64,000 bases of DNA. Origin: Cytophagales bacterium. GTDB taxonomy: Bacteria > Bacteroidota > Bacteroidia > Cytophagales > 172606-1. A model generated the notes under the pieces. The model saw only the letters and a program-made list of their open reading frames with translations. It ran no database searches and was not told the DNA's origin. Position numbers and translations under genes: made by a program. Each line of letters begins with the position of its first letter. The stretch's first letter is position 1. Where the stretch lies: NCBI GenBank assembly GCA_030446715.1, contig JAUJMU010000004.1:232931-296930 (forward strand). Direction: 5' to 3'. Of this stretch, positions 16,397-25,813 are shown piece by piece.

Positions 16397-19300
16397 TCAG
16401 GGATTCTGCTCCCGGAAAGTAATGGTGAAGGAAGTACCCCGGCTTTCCTCACTGGCGACGCTGATGGAGCCGCCGCTGTTTTCCACAATCCGTTTCACGA
16501 TGGACAAGCCGATGCCGCTGCCCTCCACGTGGGAATGAAACCGCCGGAACATCACAAACATGCGCGGCAGCTGGCTGGCGGGGATGCCGAGTCCGTTGTC
16601 TCCGACGGTGAGCACTACGTCGCTTCCCTCCCGCCGGGTGGTAACCGTAATCAGCAGGGGCCGGTCGGGTGAGCGGTATTTGATGGCGTTGGACACCAGG
16701 TTGTAGAGGATGCTGCGCAGGTTTTTGCGGGCATAATGCAGGGAAGGCACCTCCAGTTGCGTCCGTATATTGGCTCCGGATTCCGCGATCAGGCTGCTGA
16801 TGTCCAGCTTTATGTCGGTCAGTATTTCTTCAAAAAACACTTCCCCGGCCTGTTCGCCGGTATCACGCTGTGCCCTAGAAATTTCGGTCAGGTCGGTGAT
16901 GGTCTGCTTCAGCCGCCCGATGGCCGTGGAAGCAAACTCCAGCAAAGGTACTTCGGCAGCTTCGAGGCGGCCGGCCAGCCGCTTGTTCAGCCGGGTCAGG
17001 ATCGCCTCCAGATTGGCGATGGGCGCCCTCAGGTCGTGGGAGGCAGCGTAAATAAAGTTGTCAAGGTCTGTGTTGATCCGCAGTAATTCCGTGTTTTTGG
17101 CACCCAGCTGGTTGTTCACCTGCAGCAACTGAGCCTGACTTTCCTTCTCGGCGGTGAGGTCGTGCACTTCGACGACGGTTGCCACCGGAACGCCATTTTC
17201 AAAGATCGGGCTGGCGGCGCAGGAAACCGGGAAGAAAGTGCCATCCTTGCGGATAAAAACATCCTGGTGGGCGCGGATCTCAGAATTCTGCGGCAGGGCC
17301 CGGTCAATGGGACAGTCCTCCAGCGGATAAGGGCTGCCATCGGGGTGGTGGTGGTGAATCATGTAGTGCAGGGGCTGCTGCGAAATCTCTTCAAATGTAA
17401 AGCCGAGCATCTTTTCACCCGCCGGGTTCATAAAGGTGCAGTATCCCCGGGCATCCATCATGAAGAGAGCCGAAGTGGCATTATCCGTAATGATTTTGGT
17501 GAGCCTGCTCTGGTAAAGCAGGGCCTGCTCTACCTTTTTGCGGGCGGTAATGTCTTCGTGCTGCACCACGGCGTTGATTACCTTCCCGTCGGCGTTCCGG
17601 ATCGGGAACACGGTGGTAATGAGGGTAATATGCCGCCCGGTTGGGATATCCACGTGCCGGACCCCGCTCAGGTCGTACTCCAGTTCGGCCCTGAAGATTT
17701 TTCCTTCACTGAATACCGCCTTTATTTCGCTATAAAAGGGCTTATCCTGTAGCGTATTGTCTTTCAGTATGTTGTACCGGCCGAGGCCGAGGGCTTCATT
17801 CTCTACCCCAAACAGGCCGAGGCAGGCTTTGTTTACCTGAATCATGGTACCTTCCGCATCGGCGATCCAGGTGGAAACCGGCGTCTGGTCAATGATACTG
17901 GCGAGAAAATTTTCGCGGCTCTGGAGCTGGTTGTTCAGGTCAATGGTCCGCACGAGGGCCTTGCGCAGACTCAGTTCGCTGGCAGCCAGTTCGCGGGTAC
18001 GTTCTTCCACTTTCTGCTCCAGCAGGTTATTGAGTTCCATCAGCGACTCCTGGGCGGCGCGGTATTCTTCCAGGGCCTGGTTCAGTTCAAAATTCTTGTG
18101 CTGCAGTTCCTGCTGGCTGGCCTTCTGAAGCGTAATGTCCTGAGAAGTCCCCAGTGTTTCCCGCACACTGCCGTCAGGGTCCCGGCTGAACACCGTAGCC
18201 CGGTCGTAAAACCAGAGCCAGTCGCCGCTGGCCGTCCGGATGCGGTAGGTTACCTCGGTCACATCATTGTCACTGGCCTGCGACAGTTTGCGGAACGTCC
18301 GCTTCACCCGCGGCCAGTCGTCGGGGTGAATTACGTCTTCCAGAAAAGCCGCGCCTTTTTCCCGGGCCTGTCCGTAGGTATACCCGAGCTGCCGGAAAAG
18401 CTCGCGGTTGGTGTAGATATTCTGTCCCTGCTTCACATCGTAGATGTAGAGCAGGTTGGGCGTGGTGTCGGCAATGCGTTCAATAAAATACTGGTGCCTG
18501 CGCAGTTGTTCTTCGGCCTGCCGGAGTTCAGTAATGTCCTGGGAGGCGCCGTATAGTTTTACCACTTGTCCCCGGGCATCTGTTTCTACGCTGCCCAGCA
18601 CCTGAATGATCCGCCCGGCACCATCTTTCCGGAAGATCCGGTGAACGGACGTAAAGGGCTGGGGCTGCTTTTTGATCTCTTCCAGTATCCGGAAAATATT
18701 CTCCCGGTCTTCGGGTACATAGTGGCTGAAGATCCATTCCGCAGTAAGCTTCCGGCCCTGCGGTTCGTAGCCGTAAATGCGGTACATCTCATCCGACCAG
18801 TTCAATTCACCGGTAGACAGATTCCACTCCCAGCTGCCAAAATGGGCTACTTCCTGAGCCCGTGCCATAAGGGCTTCGCTCCGGGTAAGCTTTTCAATGG
18901 CTTTTTTCCGCTCTGAAATATCCCGCGATACGGCCAGTAACCCGGTTACTTCTCCGGCGGGGTTCCGCAGCGGAATCACGTCAGACTCGTAATAGCCGTC
19001 CCTCAAGAGATAAGGCCGGTCGGTCAGACTGATTTTCTTCCCTTTGAGCGCCTCTGCCATGGCCTCCCCATCGGGAGTGTCCCGGCAGGCGGGAAAAACC
19101 GCAAAGAAATTTTTCCCGACAATTTCCTCCGCCCTCACGCCGGATTGCTCCGCCAGGGACCGGTTCCAGAGGGTCACCCCGAACTGGGTATCGAATACGG
19201 TAATTCCGTCGTCGGTATTGTCAATCACCGCCCGGAAAAGCTCTTTTTCGGCGTGCAGCTTTTCCTGCTGGATTTCCACAAAAGCTTCAACGGTATCGGC

Positions 19301-19711
19301 GAGAACGGAGGCATAGAAGTATTCAAGTTCCTGCACCACCGCCTCGAAAATATCAAGGTCGCTGGTGTACTGCCGGAGCAGTCTGATCATGGCAAACTTG
19401 CGGGTATGGGGAGAAAGCATCAGGTCTTGTCCGCTTATGCCTGTCTTCGGCACTTCCTGAATCTGGTCGGCTTTCCAGCGCCGGAGCCCGGCCACCTGGT
19501 GGTCCATCGCCGTACCGGCGGCAAGCTGGGTGAGCAGTTCCTTCAGGCTGTTCCGGGAGTATTCAAACACCTGAGCCTCGGACATATGACTGAACAGCTT
19601 CAGCAAGGGCAGCTTTACCTCTCTGGCCCTTGATAGGTTCAGGGTGGTCAGTTCGTCCAGATGATGGTCCAGCAGAAACTGCGCATAATCTTTCAGATGC
19701 CTGAAAATCAT
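16397..19711 (-). CDS. Multi-PAS sensor histidine kinase (1104 aa)
   Basis: Cytoplasmic kinase without membrane helices. Residues 1-155 form a helical N-terminal domain resembling RsbRD_N/RsbU-type regulators. Then come five PAS/PAC units (about 160-275, 285-400, 405-530, 605-735, 740-860), a coiled coil at 535-600 (KVEERTRELAASEL), HisKA with ASHDLRAP (His at about 892), and HATPase_c with NLVSNAIKY (N box), VGDNGLGIP (G1) and GSGIGLSIVKRIV (G2). It should autophosphorylate on His892 in response to cytosolic or diffusible signals. No receiver or partner regulator is nearby, so it is an orphan. Confidence 0.93.
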   Translation of the reverse strand: MIFRHLKDYAQFLLDHHLDELTTLNLSRAREVKLPLLKLFSHMSEAQVFEYSRNSLKELLTQLAAGTAMDHQVAGLRRWKADQIQEVPKTGISGQDLMLSPHTRKFAMIRLLRQYTSDLDIFEAVVQELEYFYASVLADTVEAFVEIQQEKLHAEKELFRAVIDNTDDGITVFDTQFGVTLWNRSLAEQSGVRAEEIVGKNFFAVFPACRDTPDGEAMAEALKGKKISLTDRPYLLRDGYYESDVIPLRNPAGEVTGLLAVSRDISERKKAIEKLTRSEALMARAQEVAHFGSWEWNLSTGELNWSDEMYRIYGYEPQGRKLTAEWIFSHYVPEDRENIFRILEEIKKQPQPFTSVHRIFRKDGAGRIIQVLGSVETDARGQVVKLYGASQDITELRQAEEQLRRHQYFIERIADTTPNLLYIYDVKQGQNIYTNRELFRQLGYTYGQAREKGAAFLEDVIHPDDWPRVKRTFRKLSQASDNDVTEVTYRIRTASGDWLWFYDRATVFSRDPDGSVRETLGTSQDITLQKASQQELQHKNFELNQALEEYRAAQESLMELNNLLEQKVEERTRELAASELSLRKALVRTIDLNNQLQSRENFLASIIDQTPVSTWIADAEGTMIQVNKACLGLFGVENEALGLGRYNILKDNTLQDKPFYSEIKAVFSEGKIFRAELEYDLSGVRHVDIPTGRHITLITTVFPIRNADGKVINAVVQHEDITARKKVEQALLYQSRLTKIITDNATSALFMMDARGYCTFMNPAGEKMLGFTFEEISQQPLHYMIHHHHPDGSPYPLEDCPIDRALPQNSEIRAHQDVFIRKDGTFFPVSCAASPIFENGVPVATVVEVHDLTAEKESQAQLLQVNNQLGAKNTELLRINTDLDNFIYAASHDLRAPIANLEAILTRLNKRLAGRLEAAEVPLLEFASTAIGRLKQTITDLTEISRAQRDTGEQAGEVFFEEILTDIKLDISSLIAESGANIRTQLEVPSLHYARKNLRSILYNLVSNAIKYRSPDRPLLITVTTRREGSDVVLTVGDNGLGIPASQLPRMFVMFRRFHSHVEGSGIGLSIVKRIVENSGGSISVASEESRGTSFTITFREQNP

Positions 19712-19819
19712 TTATCCAGTCTATTTTTAGTGGCCGGGACAGATACCATATTTTACACCACGGGAAAAGAAAGCATGGCACCGGTGCTGAGGCACGGACA
19801 GAAAGGAGGACTGCTGCGG

Positions 19820-20590
19820 CTACAGCGTTTTACCGGACACTGCGACAGCTTCCTCAGGCACGGTTTTACCGATCCGGAAGTCATTGAAACCCTCGCCGTG
19901 GTGGAGGGTTGCCTGGCCGGCCTGCACCAGTTCCAGAATCGCCAGAAAGTTGAAGATCACCGCAATCCGGACCGGGTCGGCCTGGATCACTTCGGCAAAG
20001 GAAAGCTGGCCCTGCGCCACCAACCGGCTCATCAGCCGTTCTTTCTGCCCCGAAATGGTGTAGGGATACTGCACTACCTTGTGCACCGGCCGCCGGCTGG
20101 CGATGTCGGACCGCTGCATCACCCGCTGGTACACTTTCAGAAGCTTGTACAGGTCAAGGTCCTGCAGTTCGGCATCCACGTTGCTGGTGGCGGCAATGGC
20201 TTCCAGTTCGCGGGCCAGGCTGCCCCTCACCTCCTGACCGCTGCGGGCTTCCTCAAGGGAAGACATTTCGCTGATCACGGATTTATACTTCCTGTATTCG
20301 ATCAGGTGCCGCACCAGTTCGTCACGGGGATCAATTTCGTTGCCCTGGGCATCGGTTTCGGGCCGCGGCAGCAGCATTTTGGCTTTGATGCGCATCAGCG
20401 TGGCGGCCACCAGAATAAACTCACTGGCAAGGTCAATGTTGATGGCTTCCAGTTTCCTGAGGTAGAACAGAAACTCGCCGGTGATGCGGGAGATGGGGAT
20501 GTCGTGGATGTCGAGTTCGTCCCGTTCGATGAAGAAAAGCAGCAGGTCGAAAGGCCCCTCAAACAGGGGAAGTTTAATTTCAAAAGTCAA
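19820..20590 (-). CDS. scpA: Segregation and condensation protein A
   Basis: A 256-residue kleisin that bridges SMC heads in the condensin complex for chromosome segregation. The N-terminal EIKLPLFEGPFDLLLFFIERDELDIHDIPI (SMC-neck binding) is the family hallmark. DLASEFILVAATLMRIKAKMLLPRP follows at about 52-76, and a winged-helix C-terminus at about 175-245. scpB is not next to it here. The start at 20590 puts the motif at residue 3, as usual. Confidence 0.93.
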   Translation of the reverse strand: MTFEIKLPLFEGPFDLLLFFIERDELDIHDIPISRITGEFLFYLRKLEAINIDLASEFILVAATLMRIKAKMLLPRPETDAQGNEIDPRDELVRHLIEYRKYKSVISEMSSLEEARSGQEVRGSLARELEAIAATSNVDAELQDLDLYKLLKVYQRVMQRSDIASRRPVHKVVQYPYTISGQKERLMSRLVAQGQLSFAEVIQADPVRIAVIFNFLAILELVQAGQATLHHGEGFNDFRIGKTVPEEAVAVSGKTL

Positions 20591-20692
20591 AGTTGCAGGC
20601 GGGATTAGGAATACTGAACGCTGAAGTTTTTATTTCTAAACGCGGAATGGCGGTAAGGATTTCATTTACCCCTGAGTTTTATCCTTCAGCAT

Positions 20693-21001
20693 TCAGATAA
20701 ATATGACGTCTTCCACCACCACTGTCTGGGCCTCGCGGTTCAGAATTTCGATGATTTTGGATTTGGACATGCCCAGTTCACTTTTCAGCGGGGCGGAAGT
20801 GATCTGGACGTAAAGCTTCTTGTTGCTGATGTAGATTTTGCCGGTGCGGTTGGCAATTGCCGGGCCCATGATCCGGCTCCAGGAAGAGATCAGGTATGTT
20901 TCGTTGAATTTGCCCCGGATCTTATAAGCGTTCAGGAGTTCGTCAATTGCTTCCTTCAGCGTATAGGTTTCCGCTTTGCGGGCTGTATATTCCTTTTTCA
21001 T
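20693..21001 (-). CDS. DUF721 (DciA-like) protein
   Basis: A roughly 100-residue KH-like protein of the DUF721 family: AIDELLNAYKIRGKF, then SWSRIMGPAIANRTGKIYI and LYVQITSAPLKSELGMSKSKII. Some DUF721 proteins (DciA) load the replicative helicase, and in Bacteroidetes these short copies are common and usually uncharacterised. The start MKKEYTARK at 21001 fits the family better than the 18-codon longer option at 21055. Confidence 0.8.
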   Translation of the reverse strand: MKKEYTARKAETYTLKEAIDELLNAYKIRGKFNETYLISSWSRIMGPAIANRTGKIYISNKKLYVQITSAPLKSELGMSKSKIIEILNREAQTVVVEDVIFI

Positions 21002-21241
21002 ACGTTGCCTTTTCAGTAGTCTGTTCCGGTCCTGCCGGGCTATGTCCGGCTGCACAAGGAGGCTAAAAGTACAATAATTTCCGGATCAATTACCCTAAAC
21101 CGGCGTCTGAGCGGCGCAAATTTTCCCTTGAACAGGTAACCCTCTGGCTGCCAGTTAAATGATTTTTTTGTTAAATATCTGCAATAGAGTTGCATTTAAT
21201 GTTGCCTGTTTTTACCTTTCATCCCTGTATCTGATCAAATC

Positions 21242-21784
21242 ATGCAAGTTTCTTTTTACTCCCTCCGCCTGCCGGCCGTTTTGGGTCTGTGCCTGGCATT
21301 TTCCGGCTGCACTACTGATCCCGATGTAGCCGGGACGGGTACCCGGGAAGGCTACCGGCCCGTGTACATGACCACTGAAGAGTTGCGGAGCATCTCGGCG
21401 CAGCCCCCCCGCAGCCTGCAGCACCCCGGCAAGATCTACGTACGCGGCAGCTATTTGTTCATCAACGAACAGGGCAGGGGCATTCACGTGGTCAACAACC
21501 AGCACCCGTCGGACCCGCAGCCGGTGGCTTTTATTTCGGTACCGGGCAATGCCGACATTGCGGTGCAAGGCAACGTGCTGTACGCCGACAATGCCACCGA
21601 CCTGGTGTCGCTGGACATCAGTGATCCGCTGCACGTGCGGGTACTGCACCGGGTTGAAAATGCTTTTCCGTACCAGATGTACCCCGGGCAGACCGGCGTA
21701 TTTTTCCAGTGCGTAGACCAATCAAAAGGTGTAGTGGTGGGCTGGGAAAAGACCACCCTCGAAAATCCGCAGTGCCGCCGCTGA
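21242..21784 (+). CDS. LVIVD-repeat lipoprotein, short form (180 aa)
   Basis: Lipoprotein signal ending LAFSGC (Cys near residue 23), then repeats of the LVIVD type: PGKIYVRGSYLFINEQGRGIHVVNN, VPGNADIAVQGNVLYADNATDLVSLDISD and so on. These build a beta-propeller-like solenoid. It is only about half the usual family length, but the ending GVVVGWEKTTLENP is a normal end. It is the first gene of an apparent three-gene run with the longer LVIVD protein and a beta-barrel. Probably a cell-surface or periplasmic lipoprotein of unknown ligand. Confidence 0.82.
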   Translation: MQVSFYSLRLPAVLGLCLAFSGCTTDPDVAGTGTREGYRPVYMTTEELRSISAQPPRSLQHPGKIYVRGSYLFINEQGRGIHVVNNQHPSDPQPVAFISVPGNADIAVQGNVLYADNATDLVSLDISDPLHVRVLHRVENAFPYQMYPGQTGVFFQCVDQSKGVVVGWEKTTLENPQCRR

Positions 21785-21925
21785 GGTAAAGTACGGAGAG
21801 GCAAGACCTTTTTCCGGCCTGCCACATTAAGTAGACGTTCGCAATCAGCTGTTAGCCATAAGCCTGGTTCTCAATAAATAACTCCTCTGATTCCTATACT
21901 TCATTCTGCCTTAGTACTTACTTTT

Positions 21926-22687
21926 ATGCAAAACCATACTTCCCGGTTCCTGAGCCTGCTGCTCGTATTTGTGGCCTTGCTGGCCGGCTGCGACGGCAAG
22001 GATTCCTCCAGCCTGGCTCCCGGCAACAACAGCGGGACCGGCGGCTCCATGGCCCGGTTTACCATTGCAGGCGACCACCTCTATACGGTCAGCAATTCGC
22101 AGCTGAAGGTATTCGACATCGGGCAGCCGCAGACGCCCCGGCAGGTAAGCACCGTGGCGCTGGGCCTGAACATCGAAACCATTTTTCCCTACAACGGCAT
22201 GTTGTTTATCGGCTCCCGCACGGGCATGCACATCTACGACAACTCCAACCCGCTGAGGCCAACCTTTCTGTCGCAGTACCAGCACGTGCAGAGCTGCGAC
22301 CCGGTGGTGGTGCAGGGCAACTACGCCTACGTGACCCTGCGTGACGGCACCAGCTGCCGCTTCGGCCAGAACCTGCTGGACGTGATCAATATTTCCGACC
22401 CCCGCAACCCGCGGGTGGAAGGCAGCTTTCCGATGCTCAACCCGCACGGCCTTGGGATTGACGGCAACCTGCTGTTTGTGAGTGAGGGCGACCACGGCCT
22501 GAAAGTGTTTGATGCCACCCATCCCGTCAACCTGGTGCAGAAACAGTTCCTGCAGGGCATCCGCACCTACGACGTCATTCCGCAGAACAAACTGCTGCTG
22601 GTGGTGGGCAAAGACGGCCTTTTTCAGTATGATTACAGCGACGGACAGACGCTGAAACCCCTCAGCATGATCCCGCTGGCGAATTAA
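21926..22687 (+). CDS. LVIVD-repeat lipoprotein (253 aa)
   Basis: Signal ending VALLAGC (Cys at about 22), then several repeats with the pattern LKVFDIGQPQTPRQVSTVAL, MHIYDNSNPLRPTFLSQ, LLDVINISDPRNPRVEGSF and LKVFDATHPVNLVQKQF. It is a paralogue of the preceding gene and lies 140 bases after it. Likely a lipoprotein with a beta-propeller fold facing the periplasm or the surface. Confidence 0.88.
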   Translation: MQNHTSRFLSLLLVFVALLAGCDGKDSSSLAPGNNSGTGGSMARFTIAGDHLYTVSNSQLKVFDIGQPQTPRQVSTVALGLNIETIFPYNGMLFIGSRTGMHIYDNSNPLRPTFLSQYQHVQSCDPVVVQGNYAYVTLRDGTSCRFGQNLLDVINISDPRNPRVEGSFPMLNPHGLGIDGNLLFVSEGDHGLKVFDATHPVNLVQKQFLQGIRTYDVIPQNKLLLVVGKDGLFQYDYSDGQTLKPLSMIPLAN

Positions 22688-22782
22688 GTCGGGAGGTTGG
22701 GGAGTTGGTGTTTGTCTTTTATCTGGTTTTGGAACGAATACGTCAGCCCGCCTGATGGTCCGGATGGCCGGGCACCTTTTTT

Positions 22783-23538
22783 ATGTTACTTTCCCGAAAC
22801 CTGTTTCTTCTGATTGCCGGGGTATTTCTGGCGGCTCCGGCGGCTTTTGCCCAGAGCTACCGCTACTTCCCCTTCCTGTCGGATACCATGGCCCGCAAGC
22901 CGCTGGGCGTGATCAAGCTGGCCCCGCTGAGTCTGCTGGAACCGTACAATACCTTTCAGGCGGGCTTTGAGTATATTCCGGAGAAAGGCGTATGGAGCAT
23001 CCAGGCGGAGGGAGGTTACGGCAACTATTTCACGAACCTGCACAACAACCAGGCTTTGAACGGCGGCGGCAATAACCGGCAGAATTCCGAAAACTGGCGG
23101 TTTCGCACGGAGATACGGCTCTACACGGAGGGATACATTTACCGGCCGCTCCGCTTCTATGTGGCGGCCGAATATTTTTACCGGCGATCCAACTGGCTGA
23201 GCCAGGGCTCAGTAGGCCGGGAATGCGAAAGCGGCGTGTGCGCTTATTTTGAGCAACTCAACTACCGGATGTTCAGGGACGTGTTTGGCTACCACGCGAA
23301 AGTGGGCGTTCAGCAGACCCTGTCGCCCCGGCTCCTGCTGGACCTGTACGCAGGGCTGGGCCGGCGGCACGTGTGGGTTCATTCTCCGCAACTGGGTCCC
23401 AACGACGATACCCGCCGGAGGAGGGTCATTTTCAACATTGATCCCGGCCAGCCGGGGTATTACCGGCTGGTCAGCGCCTCGATGGGTTTTAAACTGGGTT
23501 ATCTGCTTTACCGGAAGGAGTTATCAGATAGCAAATAG
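22783..23538 (+). CDS. Outer-membrane beta-barrel protein, DUF3575-like (251 aa)
   Basis: Signal peptide LLIAGVFLAAPAAFAQ, then alternating beta-strand pattern: FQAGFEYIPEKGVWSIQAEGGYG, RFRTEIRLYTEG, LRFYVAAEYFYRR, LLLDLYAGLGRRHVWV and a final GFKLGYLLYRKE. This is typical of an 8-10 strand outer-membrane barrel. It is the third member of the LVIVD gene run (95 bases after gene 2), which suggests the lipoproteins work with an outer-membrane partner. Confidence 0.75.
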   Translation: MLLSRNLFLLIAGVFLAAPAAFAQSYRYFPFLSDTMARKPLGVIKLAPLSLLEPYNTFQAGFEYIPEKGVWSIQAEGGYGNYFTNLHNNQALNGGGNNRQNSENWRFRTEIRLYTEGYIYRPLRFYVAAEYFYRRSNWLSQGSVGRECESGVCAYFEQLNYRMFRDVFGYHAKVGVQQTLSPRLLLDLYAGLGRRHVWVHSPQLGPNDDTRRRRVIFNIDPGQPGYYRLVSASMGFKLGYLLYRKELSDSK

Positions 23539-23609
23539 CAAATATCAAATAGCAGATATTTGTTGATGGTCAGTGAAAGGCCTTCAGGGAAAAAGTAATT
23601 CGTAATTCC
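23521..23609. repeat. 85-bp intergenic repeat, copy 1
   Basis: TCAGATAGCAAATA-type words followed by TCAGTGAAAGGCCTTCAGGG and AAGTAATTCGTAATT. Nearly the same string recurs at 25705-25789, so the two copies flank the TlpA-like gene. The remainder of the gap 23610-23993 holds only A/T-rich words (CCAAAATTTAAAATTCAC) and no gene. Confidence 0.7.
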
Positions 23610-23993
23610 GCTGGTTTCATTTTCTACCGCCCTGCACTGGCTCAGGCATCCCGCCCGAACCTTTTACCATTCATTTTCCTGAACGGCGCAGGGAACGTAA
23701 TTGTCAAACGAAGAAAGACATCAGAAAACAGGAATCAGTTCTAAAGAGGTCCATTCCGTATTTATGGAGCTGTTACCAACCAAAAAAGAGATACTCGTTA
23801 CCTGAAATGCATTAACGCGGTCCCTTAACACCCCAACTGCCTGTTTTAAGTACCCGAGCAGAAGTAATCAGGTATTTTAAAATTTAAAACCATGCTGCCA
23901 ACTTATTCAAAGTCAAAAGATTACCCAATAATCCAAAATTTAAAATTCACAATTTAAAATTGCGCAGCTACTTAATTGACTTGATCCACAATA

Positions 23994-25565
23994 ATGACCC
24001 TGATTATGCCTCTTCACCCGTTCGCTCTTGTTGTGCTTATCCTATTGGCGGCTTGTGGAAAACAGGTTGAAGACCAATCCGGATCTGAAGAATTAACCAA
24101 AGAATCAAATACACCCGGTCAAATTGTCCTTTATTTGCAAGCTCCCCCAAGAAACAATAGTTACAAGTTTGCCAATGGACGAGTAACGGGAAATGGCAGC
24201 TTTCACGAACTGAGTTACGTGGATGATAACTTGCTTACTCAATTGGTTCCTCTACATTATGCTCCCAGGCGTGATACGGTAGTAATTCTAACCAAAAGAG
24301 CCGTGCTGGAGGTAGAGCATGCTTACCGGGGAGTCGATAAGCTAAGTTACCTGTTTCAAAAAGGAGATACCGTCTTATTTACCTATCAGGGGCAAAAGCC
24401 CACCGCTACCATTCTTAACCGGAAAGCCCTGCCCGCAGAAGTGAACTACGAGATTTTGCAACGGCAAGTCGTTTGCAAAGATTCTTTTCCAGCTACTGAG
24501 AAAGGACTGGGCTTAGCGAATCTGATAAATTTTTATCCCGTTAATTTTAAAGCAAAGCATGCGGGAGAAGAACTGAGAAAATGGTACCAGATAAGCTTAC
24601 AGGAGGCACAAGCTGCCTGCCAGAAAGAGTCCAGGCTCCTCGATTCGCTCCTTCAGCCAGGTCAGCTTTCCCCAACCGTCAAAGCGTTCTATCAGCAAAA
24701 GGCTCGTTACCAGCTGGAAAGGCTTCAGATTACCGAGCCTAATCTTTTTCTGATCCGTGAACAGTTCAGTGCTGAGTTGAATATGAATATCGGGCAACGA
24801 GTCCTCAAAAAACAGAACGACTCGCTGCTGGTCTTTGGCTTTTACCGCGACTGGCTCAAGCTCGTTACGGCAGCCCAATACCGCAAGGTAAAGCGTCGTG
24901 TCGGACCAGGTTATGACTTGCCGGACTATCAGCACGTATATGATTCCCTGCAAGCGAACCCGCTCCTGAGCCCGCGCTCCAAAGCCGTGTTATTACTCGA
25001 CAACATGGACGGGCTTATAAATCAAGCTACTGCTCAGGAACGGCAGGTCCTGTTGCAGAAATTTGCTTTGGATGTAAAAGACACGGCTTTTATAAATCAC
25101 GTTACCCGAAAGTATAAGCTGGATAAAGAGGTTAGCAATGAACTGGCTCTACAGACACTCCAGGGGCAGAAGCTGACCTTCAGGCAGGTGCTGGCGCAGC
25201 ACCGCGGGAAAGTAGTATACGTCGATTTCTGGGCCAGCTGGTGTGGTCCTTGTATTCAGGCTTTGCCCGCTTCCCGTAAACTTCATCAGGCTTACCAAAA
25301 CCAACCCGTAGTATTTGTGTATCTGTCGAAGGACGAGAATACAGACCACTGGCAGAAAGCGGTGCGAAAGTTTGGACTAGCCGCTGATTCAAATAGCTAT
25401 ATTATTGACAACCTGTTTACCAACAAGCTACTGGAAGAGTTGGAAATCGGGCCTATTCCCCGGTACTTACTCTATGATAAGCAGGGCAAAATGATCCACA
25501 GTAATGCGCCCGGACCCGGAGGAACGCAAATAAAGGATTTGTTTGCTAAGCATTTGGCAGAATAA
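23994..25565 (+). CDS. TlpA-like thioredoxin-domain lipoprotein (523 aa)
   Basis: Lipoprotein signal (hydrophobic run to LLAACGK, Cys near residue 21). A long N-terminal region of about 360 residues, predicted beta then helical (a DUF4369-like start), precedes a C-terminal AhpC/TSA-thioredoxin domain with DFWASWCGPCIQA (active WCGPC near residue 408). Its role would be a membrane-anchored thiol-disulfide oxidoreductase in the periplasm. A start at 24006 (MPLHPF) is equally possible. The flanking 85-bp repeats and a base composition lower in GC than the neighbours hint at possible transfer. Confidence 0.85.
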   Translation: MTLIMPLHPFALVVLILLAACGKQVEDQSGSEELTKESNTPGQIVLYLQAPPRNNSYKFANGRVTGNGSFHELSYVDDNLLTQLVPLHYAPRRDTVVILTKRAVLEVEHAYRGVDKLSYLFQKGDTVLFTYQGQKPTATILNRKALPAEVNYEILQRQVVCKDSFPATEKGLGLANLINFYPVNFKAKHAGEELRKWYQISLQEAQAACQKESRLLDSLLQPGQLSPTVKAFYQQKARYQLERLQITEPNLFLIREQFSAELNMNIGQRVLKKQNDSLLVFGFYRDWLKLVTAAQYRKVKRRVGPGYDLPDYQHVYDSLQANPLLSPRSKAVLLLDNMDGLINQATAQERQVLLQKFALDVKDTAFINHVTRKYKLDKEVSNELALQTLQGQKLTFRQVLAQHRGKVVYVDFWASWCGPCIQALPASRKLHQAYQNQPVVFVYLSKDENTDHWQKAVRKFGLAADSNSYIIDNLFTNKLLEELEIGPIPRYLLYDKQGKMIHSNAPGPGGTQIKDLFAKHLAE

Positions 25566-25704
25566 GAAAAAGCACGGTTGGCAACACTTCCGGTACGGAA
25601 GAAAAGCATCAGGTTCGGATCAGGCAGGAAAGCACTGCCGGTAGTCATCGCCTCGCCGGAGCCGGGGAAAGATGGGTCCATGCGGGACGCCTGAACCAGC
25701 GGTG

Positions 25705-25813
25705 TTATCAGATAGCAAATATCAAATAGCAGATATTTGTTGTTAGTCAGTGAAAGGCCTTCAGGGAAAAGTAATTCGTAATTCGTAATTCGTAATTCGT
25801 AATTCGTAATTCT
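25705..25813. repeat. 85-bp intergenic repeat, copy 2, plus GTAATTC heptamer tract
   Basis: Second copy of the 23521-23609 repeat. It ends in about six tandem copies of the 7-bp unit GTAATTC (25772-25813) right at the stop of the FtsX gene. The equivalent place in copy 1 has only two units. Length variation of this kind suggests slippage. Confidence 0.75.

Noticed and set aside
25772-25813. Possible CRISPR repeats in the heptamer tract
   Set aside because: The units are seven bases with no spacers, and no cas gene is nearby. It is a simple tandem repeat.
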